Assembly: GCA_021776145.1 (NCBI GenBank)
Contig: JAJFGM010000237.1
Location: forward strand, 1-9,932
Direction: 5' to 3'
DNA: 9,932 bases
Origin: Kiloniellaceae bacterium
Lineage (GTDB): Bacteria; Pseudomonadota; Alphaproteobacteria; Kiloniellales; Kiloniellaceae
Positions within the stretch are counted from its first letter, which is position 1. Each line of letters opens with the position of its first letter. The notes beneath the pieces are model-generated. The model worked only from the letters and a program-made list of their open reading frames with translations. It did not search any database and had not been told where the DNA came from. Positions 5,300 through 9,932 of the stretch are shown one piece after another. A program made the translations under genes and the position numbers.

Positions 5300-5587
5300 A
5301 TGCAGCACGAGCCGGCTCCCCGCCCCGACGGTTTCGACCAGAACGAAAATTCCAACACGGGAGATAGCCTGGCTCGGCGCCTGGCTGACGAAGCAGAGGT
5401 TCTGGCGCGCGATCTCAACGTGCGATACATGGTGCGCAAGTCACGTGAGGGGGGTTCCGTGCAGAACTTGACGATCGAGGAGATCGCACACGACGCCGCG
5501 GCCCGAGTTCGCAAGATGTATCCCGTCGGCTACTCGAACGCGGGTATCGTCGAAGCCGTGCGGTTCATTCTGGCGGGACACGATTAG
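5300..5587 (+). CDS. Small hypothetical protein, soluble, mostly helical
   Basis: This is a 95-residue protein that I do not recognise. The first 20 residues are polar and probably disordered (HEPAPRPDG, NENSNTGD). Next is an amphipathic helix DSLARRLADEAEVLARDLN, a basic stretch YMVRKSREGG, and a helix-turn-helix-like region: VQNLTIEEIAHDAAARV then MYPVGYSNAGIVEAVRFIL. The second half could bind nucleic acid, but I see no defined domain. The start is supported by AAAGGA ending about 7 nt before the ATG. It follows the gene at 4825-5103 by 196 bp with no obvious terminator between, so co-transcription is possible but not shown. The stop is immediately followed by the end of an interrupted minus-strand frame. 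Confidence 0.7.
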   Translation: MQHEPAPRPDGFDQNENSNTGDSLARRLADEAEVLARDLNVRYMVRKSREGGSVQNLTIEEIAHDAAARVRKMYPVGYSNAGIVEAVRFILAGHD

Positions 5588-5891
5588 TCAGCGACGCGCA
5601 GAGACGGCAACGAAGCTTCGGTAACCGCCTCCCGCGCCTCCGACCAGACATTCGGTCAAGAGTTCGCCGCCTCGGTTGGTGATTGCCTGAGCGTGTGAAC
5701 CGGATCAGGAACCATAGTACACCGGGGCGCGGGCCACGTCGGCACCTGAGAGCAACCTGGCAGAAAGCGGGCTGAATGCAGACATCCGCAGGACGAGGTC
5801 GGGTTTCGGGGGTGGACCGGACGTCGCGTGGACGTGGCCGGGACGGCGAGTCATGGCCAAGAACGGACGTCGACGTCTACGATCTTGCGGC
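5588..5891. other. Intergenic stretch, nothing firm
   Basis: I see no RNA gene, terminator with a U tract, or recognised promoter here. On the minus strand one frame runs from ATG 5785 to a TGA at 5588-5590 with a single in-frame TGA (5705-5707). It would encode 26 residues (MSAFSPLSARLL...), the stop, then 38 residues ending GGAGGGYRSFVAVSARR. No ribosome-binding site precedes it. It may be a decayed small gene or chance in GC-rich DNA. The part from 5786 to 5891 contains several GGACGT repeats with no clear structure. Confidence 0.4.
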
Positions 5892-6698
5892 TCATTCGGT
5901 CATCAGCGCCTCGACCTCGGCCGCGTTCGCGCCACCGTTCAGGATGGTGAAATCGCCCCGCTCCAGCATCGCGCGGGTGCCGTCGAGGATCACCTGTTGC
6001 GTGACCCGGGCCAGTCTCGCGCCGATCGAAATGCGGGCGGCCCCCAGCGCCCCCATCTGGTCCGCCGTCAGATCACCCATCGCGCCGGCGACCAGCAGGT
6101 TGACCGGTGTCCCGGTGGCGGCCATCGCGCGTGTGGTGTCGGAATCGACCAGCGGCGCATAGATCACGTCGGCGCCTGCTTGGGCGAACGCCTGGCAGCG
6201 GCGCAGGGCCTCGGCCTGGTCATAGCTCTTGGTCAGCCAACCATCGGCGCGCGCAGTCAGCACGATCCCCGCCGAGCGGGCTGCGGCGATTGCCGCCTCA
6301 ATCCGGGCCAGAGCCAGATCAAACGGATAGGACTCCGGCGCCGGCAGCGCTATGTCCTCGATCGAGACACCGGCGAGCCCGGCTTCCGCCGCCAGCCGCA
6401 CGGTTTCGGCGACCGTCTCGGGATCGTCACCAAACCCGTTCTCGAAATCGGCGTTCACCGGCACGTCGACTACAGCGCAGATATCGGCGGCGTGCTGCAG
6501 GGCCATGTCGCGCGTCACCTTCCCGCCATCGCCCAGACCCAGCGTGAACCCATGTCCGCCCGAGGTCGTCGCCAGCGCCCGCGCACCCAGCCGCGCCATC
6601 ATCTTCGCCGATCCCAGATCCCAGGGGTTCGGCATCACCACCGGCTGGCCCGGGACATGCAGGGCACGGAAACGTTCTGTCAACTCGTTGCGGCGCAT
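5892..6698 (-). CDS. Isocitrate lyase/PEP mutase-superfamily enzyme
   Basis: This 268-residue TIM-barrel enzyme belongs to the ICL/PEPM superfamily, whose members make or break C-C or P-C bonds next to a carboxylate (2-methylisocitrate lyase, oxaloacetate hydrolase, PEP mutase, phosphonopyruvate hydrolase). Seen in order: PNPWDLGSAKMMARLGARAL at 23-42; ATTSGG at 43-48; the Mg-binding segment ADFENGFG at 83-90 (D84, E86); SIED at 112-115; TARADGW at 148-154. It lacks the KKCGH catalytic loop of true isocitrate lyases, so it is one of the short family members annotated only as an isocitrate lyase/phosphoenolpyruvate mutase-family protein. The start at 6698 fits the family N-terminus, with a weak GAGAGG about 9 nt upstream. 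It is divergent from the cyclase at 7147, with no operon partner. Its substrate cannot be deduced. Confidence 0.9.
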   Translation of the reverse strand: MRRNELTERFRALHVPGQPVVMPNPWDLGSAKMMARLGARALATTSGGHGFTLGLGDGGKVTRDMALQHAADICAVVDVPVNADFENGFGDDPETVAETVRLAAEAGLAGVSIEDIALPAPESYPFDLALARIEAAIAAARSAGIVLTARADGWLTKSYDQAEALRRCQAFAQAGADVIYAPLVDSDTTRAMAATGTPVNLLVAGAMGDLTADQMGALGAARISIGARLARVTQQVILDGTRAMLERGDFTILNGGANAAEVEALMTE

Positions 6699-7146
6699 GA
6701 CGTGGCCCTCTCTCTGATCAACCGCAGTGTCGCACGACCCGTAAGCGTAAGTTTAACTTCAACAGACATGGCTAAAGTATATCGTCGGCCTTGCGGCATC
6801 ACCATTCCAATATGAGGTGCAGTCTAAGGAGAACCTAAGCGTTCTTACGGAATGCGGGATCCCGACAATTATCTGTGGTTGTTCGGATAGTATTCATGTC
6901 GGCTTAGGGTCAACTTTCACCGTCGGCCGGAGGCACCGCCTACGCCCGGAGCTGAGGGTATAGCGAAAGGAAACGGCGCGATTCCCGACATTGGCCTCGG
7001 AATGTCCGGAGTTGGGGCCAACCTCACCGCCCCGCAAGCATGGCTGGGACGGGGAAAAGTAGCCATAATCGGACTTCCAGGGCCTTTCCGTGGCACATAG
7101 ATTGTGCCGTCATTCGCAGCTAAACTCCTTGACTTGGAGGATTCGG
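6699..7146. other. Divergent intergenic region, 448 bp
   Basis: This spacer holds the promoters of the lyase (-) and the cyclase (+), but no site is convincing. Structure seen: a small hairpin AGAAC/GTTCT near 6831-6846, and a larger one with TTGGCC (6991-6996) pairing with GGCCAA (7016-7021) around an inner CGG/CCG. A minus-strand frame reading proline-rich and arginine-rich sequence is not gene-like. The length suggests either complex regulation or decayed sequence. Confidence 0.4.
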
Positions 7147-8871
7147 ATGGAGCGCCGTCTCGCAGCCATTTTGGCCGCCGATGTAGTCGGCTATTCACGT
7201 CTTATGGGCGCGGATGAAGCTGGCACGCTGGCCGCGATGCGGACGCTGCGCAAAGACACTATCGAGCCGCTGATTGCCAGTCACCGGGGCCGCATCGTCA
7301 AGCTGATGGGCGATGGTGTGTTGGCGGAGTTCGCCAGCGTTGTGGATGCAGTGGAATGCGCGCTCGCCTGGCAAATGGAACGTCAAGCCGCCGAGGATCA
7401 GACACTACGCTTCCGCATTGGCGTAAACCTGGGCGATATTATCTTCGAGGACAACGATATCCATGGTGAAGGCGTAAACTTGGCCGCCCGCTTGGAGGGC
7501 TTGGCCGAGCCCGGCAGGATCTGCATTTCCGCAGTCGTCCACGACCAGATCAATCGCCGCGTCGATGCCAGCTTCACCGATCTCGGCGACTACGAACTGA
7601 AGAACATCGACCGACCCGTACGGGTTTGGCAATGGTCGCTTGAGGCTTCAGATGGCGATGCGTCAATCCAAACCGAACAAAGCCCGCTTTCCCTTCCCGA
7701 CAAACCGTCGATCGCCGTGCTGCCTTTCGACAACATGTCGAATGATCCAGAGCAGGAGTACTTTTCGGACGGCATCACCGAGGACATCATCACGGGAATC
7801 TCGAGGATCCCCGAGGTGATGGTGATCTCGCGTAACTCGACCTTCACGTACAAAGGCAAGGCCGCCAAGATCCAGGATGTGTGCCGTGACCTGGGTGTGC
7901 GCTACGTTCTGGAAGGAAGCGTGCGGAAGGCCGGCGAACGTGTGCGGATCAGCGCGCAGCTGATCGACGGAAGCTCCGGCGGGCATCTTTGGGCGGAACG
8001 CTACGACCGCCGCCTTGAGGATATCTTCGCAGTGCAGGACGATGTCACGGAAAAGATCGTACGCGCCCTCGAAATCAAACTCGTCGGCGGCGTGGCGGCG
8101 CACGAAGCGCGCGACCAAACCCACAACCCCGAGGCCTACGACTGCGTCCTGCGCGGTCGCGAGCAGTACCGCCTTTTCTCAAAGGACAGCAACGCCGCCG
8201 CTCGCCAACTCTATGAGCGGGCGATCACGCTGGATCCGGACTATGCAGAGCCCTATGCCGGCCTAGCCGAGACATATGTACAGGATTGGTTCATGGGCTC
8301 GGAACCGACGCTCGACCGGGCGTTCGAACTGGCGCAACAGGCGACGGCGCGCGACCAAACATTTCCGCTCGTGCAAGAGGCGCTGAGCACCGTCCACCTG
8401 TTCAAAAAGCAGCACGCGGAAGCTATCGCGACCGCGCGGCATTGGATCGAGCTAGAGCCCAGCAACGCCGAGGCTTACGCCACGCTGGCTGGTGCCATGC
8501 ACTTTTCTAGTGAAAACGATGAAGTGATCGCGTTGATCAATAAGGCGATGCGCCTCAATCCGTTCTATCCTTTCTACTATCCGCACTATATCGGCTTGGC
8601 TAAGTTGGGGATGCGCCGCTTTGACGAGGCGATCGTGGCGCTCAAACGGGGGGTGGCTCGGAATCCCGATGCTTTGTGGCCGCACGTCTTTCTCGCGGTG
8701 TGCCATGGACATTTGGGGGAGGACTCCCAGGCCCGCGCTCAGTTGGCCGAGGTGCGGCGGATCAATCCGGAATTTTCAAATGCAGCGCTGCCAAACCTTC
8801 TGCCGTACAAAAGCCGCGCCGACATTGATCTGGTGGTCGACGGCCTGCGCAAGGCGGGATTATCCACATGA
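7147..8871 (+). CDS. Soluble class III adenylate cyclase with TolB-like and TPR regions
   Basis: This 574-residue protein is predicted to make cAMP from ATP. The cyclase domain (residues about 5-165) has every canonical residue at mycobacterial Rv1625c-like spacing: metal aspartates D12 (AADVVGYS) and D56 (KLMGDG), 44 apart; K52 and D104 that select adenine; and N111 and R115 (VNLAAR) for the transition state. A linker leads to a TolB N-terminal-like region, about 186-310 (KPSIAVLPFDNMSNDPEQ, then YVLEGSVR and AQLIDG). The rest, about 330-560, is TPR-like helical pairs (AARQLYERAITLDPDYAEPY; EPSNAEAYATLAG). I see no signal peptide or membrane helix. The start MERRLAAILAADV was chosen because GGAGG (7136-7140) lies 6 nt upstream; the frame extends 19 codons more without family sequence. 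The TPR part probably senses or docks a partner. The TGA stop sits at the edge of the IS110 flank. Confidence 0.93.
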   Translation: MERRLAAILAADVVGYSRLMGADEAGTLAAMRTLRKDTIEPLIASHRGRIVKLMGDGVLAEFASVVDAVECALAWQMERQAAEDQTLRFRIGVNLGDIIFEDNDIHGEGVNLAARLEGLAEPGRICISAVVHDQINRRVDASFTDLGDYELKNIDRPVRVWQWSLEASDGDASIQTEQSPLSLPDKPSIAVLPFDNMSNDPEQEYFSDGITEDIITGISRIPEVMVISRNSTFTYKGKAAKIQDVCRDLGVRYVLEGSVRKAGERVRISAQLIDGSSGGHLWAERYDRRLEDIFAVQDDVTEKIVRALEIKLVGGVAAHEARDQTHNPEAYDCVLRGREQYRLFSKDSNAAARQLYERAITLDPDYAEPYAGLAETYVQDWFMGSEPTLDRAFELAQQATARDQTFPLVQEALSTVHLFKKQHAEAIATARHWIELEPSNAEAYATLAGAMHFSSENDEVIALINKAMRLNPFYPFYYPHYIGLAKLGMRRFDEAIVALKRGVARNPDALWPHVFLAVCHGHLGEDSQARAQLAEVRRINPEFSNAALPNLLPYKSRADIDLVVDGLRKAGLST

Positions 8872-9149
8872 CCGCTCAGGGTCATCTGTGGACGGCGCCT
8901 TATTGGCAAGGGATTTCTCGGTGTCGATGCAGGGTTGGTCGGGTGCGGTCATCTGTCCGGCCTGTTGGTGCGGTGCATATGACCGCTGGCCCTCATGCTT
9001 TCCACGGATCGGATCCCTAATCAAAACTGCGCACTCGATTGATGCGTTGACCCAAACGGGCTCTCCCGATCCCCGGTTCGACCGTTGCTGCATGACCTCG
9101 ATTGCCCTTCCCAATTCGTACGGCGCAGGCTCTCGCCCTGCGCGAAGTC
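8872..9149 (-). other. IS110 3' flank with alternating inverted repeats, candidate guide-RNA/end region
   Basis: There is no ORF of merit. ATGACCGC occurs at 8868-8875 and 8979-8986, and its reverse complement GCGGTCAT at 8945-8952. GTCATCTGT also appears twice, at 8881-8889 and 8948-8956. These overlap the cyclase stop on the left. IS110-family elements encode a structured non-coding RNA (bridge or seek RNA) in a non-coding end; in the IS1111 subgroup this is on the 3' side of the transposase. The layout would fit, but neither the subgroup nor the RNA is shown by the sequence alone. Confidence 0.4.
9123..9143. terminator. Hairpin after the IS110 transposase stop
   Basis: GCGCAGG (9123-9129) pairs with CCTGCGC (9137-9143) around a 7-nt loop, 6 bp beyond the transposase stop codon. 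There is no U tract. It could terminate transcription or form part of the element's non-coding RNA. Confidence 0.45.
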
Positions 9150-9932
9150 CTATGCGGCCTGGGTGGCCGGATCCTTGTAGTGTTCGCCACGCGCCATGAT
9201 CACCCAGGCGATGCGGGCGATCTTGTTGGCCAGCGCCACCGCCGCAAGCTTGATCGGACGATGCTCCACCAAACGGGCCAGCCAAGGACGCTTCTTGAAG
9301 CCAGTCTTCTTGCCATGGCGGATCACCGCCATCGCCCCGGTCACCAAGAGCCACCGGAGATAGCCGTTGCCCTGTTTGGAGATCGGCCCGAGCCGGTGTC
9401 TGCCGCCGGTGGAGTCCTCCTTCGGCACCAGCCCGATCCAGGCCGCCATACTGCGCCCGGAAGAGAACACCGTCGCATCGGTTACGCTTGCCGTCAGCGC
9501 CGTGGCCACCAGCGGACCGACGCCGGGGATCTCCGCCAGGTGACGGCACACTTCGCTTCCGCGGTGCCAGCCATGCAGGCTGCGCTCGAGTGCCGTGATC
9601 TCCGGCAGCACCGACCGGTATTGCTCGGCCAGCGTGACCAAGGCGAGCTGAGCGAAGGCCGGGATCTGCTCATCCCTCGCGCTGTCCACGATCACCAGCA
9701 GCGTCTCCAAGCCCCGGCGTCCCTTTCGTGCGGTGATCCCGAACTCGGCCAGGTGGCCGCGCAGCGCATTGCTCAGCATGGTGCGCTGGCGCACCAAAAG
9801 CTGTCGCGTCTTGTGCAGCATCAAGACGCTCTGCTGCTCCTTGGTTTTGGTCGCCACGAACCGCATGCTCGGACGCGTCACCGCCTCGCAGATCGCCTCG
9901 GCGTCGGCGGCATCGTTCTTGTTGCGCTTTAC
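9150..9932 (-). CDS. IS110-family transposase (DEDD), N-terminus outside window
   Basis: The frame is open from the window's right edge to the TAG at 9150: 260 residues, compared with about 320-400 for the family. The start and the first 100 or so residues are missing. Near the visible N-terminus, KRNKNDAADAEAI supplies the late aspartates of the DEDD RuvC-like domain. A central helical stretch (KEQQSVLMLHKTRQLLVRQR) follows. The C-terminal Transposase_20 domain has the helix-hairpin-helix IPGVGPLVATAL, then FSSGRSMAAWIGLVPKEDST, GGRHRLGPISKQGNGYLR and the tail GFKKRPWLARLVEHRPIKLA. These elements act with a structured RNA that picks target and donor DNA. A GTG at 9881 is in frame but the protein clearly continues upstream, so it is not the start. 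No frameshift or stop is seen, so the copy may be active. Confidence 0.93.
   Translation of the reverse strand, partial: VKRNKNDAADAEAICEAVTRPSMRFVATKTKEQQSVLMLHKTRQLLVRQRTMLSNALRGHLAEFGITARKGRRGLETLLVIVDSARDEQIPAFAQLALVTLAEQYRSVLPEITALERSLHGWHRGSEVCRHLAEIPGVGPLVATALTASVTDATVFSSGRSMAAWIGLVPKEDSTGGRHRLGPISKQGNGYLRWLLVTGAMAVIRHGKKTGFKKRPWLARLVEHRPIKLAAVALANKIARIAWVIMARGEHYKDPATQAA

Larger units (their letters stand above)
8872..9932 (-). mobile_element. IS110-family insertion sequence, partial, outer end not resolved
   Basis: An IS110-type transposase gene occupies 9150-9932 and continues beyond the window. The 278 bp between its stop and the cyclase stop have no gene and carry element-like repeats, so the element's 3' end lies somewhere in 8872-9149. 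IS110 elements use a DEDD transposase, usually lack long terminal inverted repeats and make little or no target duplication, so the exact edge cannot be read from one copy. Confidence 0.7.

Noticed and set aside
5853..6815. Plus-strand ORF of 320 residues opposite the lyase gene
   Set aside because: It has Arg/His/Gly-rich shadow composition, no family motifs, and overlaps a clear enzyme gene on the other strand.
7090..7146. 19-codon N-terminal extension of the cyclase
   Set aside because: The ribosome-binding site GGAGG lies inside the extension, directly before ATG 7147, where the conserved MERRLAAILAADV begins.
8860..9549. Minus-strand ORF of 229 residues overlapping the IS110 transposase 3' end
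   Set aside because: It is out of frame with the transposase, which has unmistakable family motifs; composition is shadow-like.
1..9932. CRISPR array, toxin-antitoxin pair or recognised defence system
   Set aside because: No regularly spaced repeats, and none of the genes carries a recognised defence or toxin motif.

Overview
The window (9,932 bp, GC-rich) looks like a chromosomal segment of an alphaproteobacterium. The evidence is an alphaproteobacterial-type RpoD with a CAT-anticodon tRNA downstream, a class III cyclase fused to TolB-like and TPR regions of a kind common in rhizobia and relatives, and an FNR/FixK-type box in front of a universal stress gene. A Rhodospirillales-like or rhizobial-like host is plausible, but I cannot fix the genus.

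Layout. 1-624: the 3' end of rpoD (+). 645-749: a structured 40-nt repeat, then a hairpin that can terminate rpoD and the converging stress gene. 778-1617: a two-domain universal stress protein (-), apparently under a class II FNR-type promoter (box 1787-1800, -10 at 1759-1764). 1915-2796: an RNase Z-like metallo-beta-lactamase-fold hydrolase (+) whose stop codon lies in the first bases of a 170-bp near-perfect palindrome (2793-2962). 2971-3010: a second copy of the 40-nt structured repeat. 3107-3182: a tRNA with anticodon CAT, probably tRNA-Ile2.

Downstream of the tRNA the window becomes accessory and scarred. 3340-3486 holds the last 48 codons of what looks like a large serine recombinase. 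They abut an 808-bp IS6-family element (3487-4294) with an intact transposase. On its other side is the N-terminal piece of a secreted S1/P1-type nuclease (4277-4438) that runs into the IS and stops. The two flanks are unrelated and there is no target duplication, which fits an IS6-mediated adjacent deletion. Upstream of the nuclease stub are one credible small membrane-protein ORF (4462-4596) and one doubtful ORF (4606-4749). Two small genes follow on the + strand: 4825-5103, which resembles DUF6959-type proteins, and 5300-5587, which I do not recognise.

The last part has an isocitrate lyase/PEP mutase-superfamily enzyme (5892-6698, -), a 448-bp divergent spacer, and a soluble class III adenylate cyclase with all six canonical catalytic and specificity residues plus TolB-like and TPR regions (7147-8871, +). 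The right side is occupied by an IS110-family element whose transposase (9150-9932, -) runs off the window. Its 3' non-coding flank (8872-9149) carries alternating inverted repeats and hairpins and is a candidate for the element's end and perhaps its guide RNA.

The genes do not form one pathway. The left third is housekeeping and stress. The middle is a remnant of inserted DNA next to a tRNA, reshaped by an IS. The right third is metabolic and signalling genes abutting a second IS. I found no defence system or CRISPR array. The most informative items are the IS6 chimeric junction, the 170-bp palindrome overlapping a stop codon, the covarying repeat pair and the IS110 flank.
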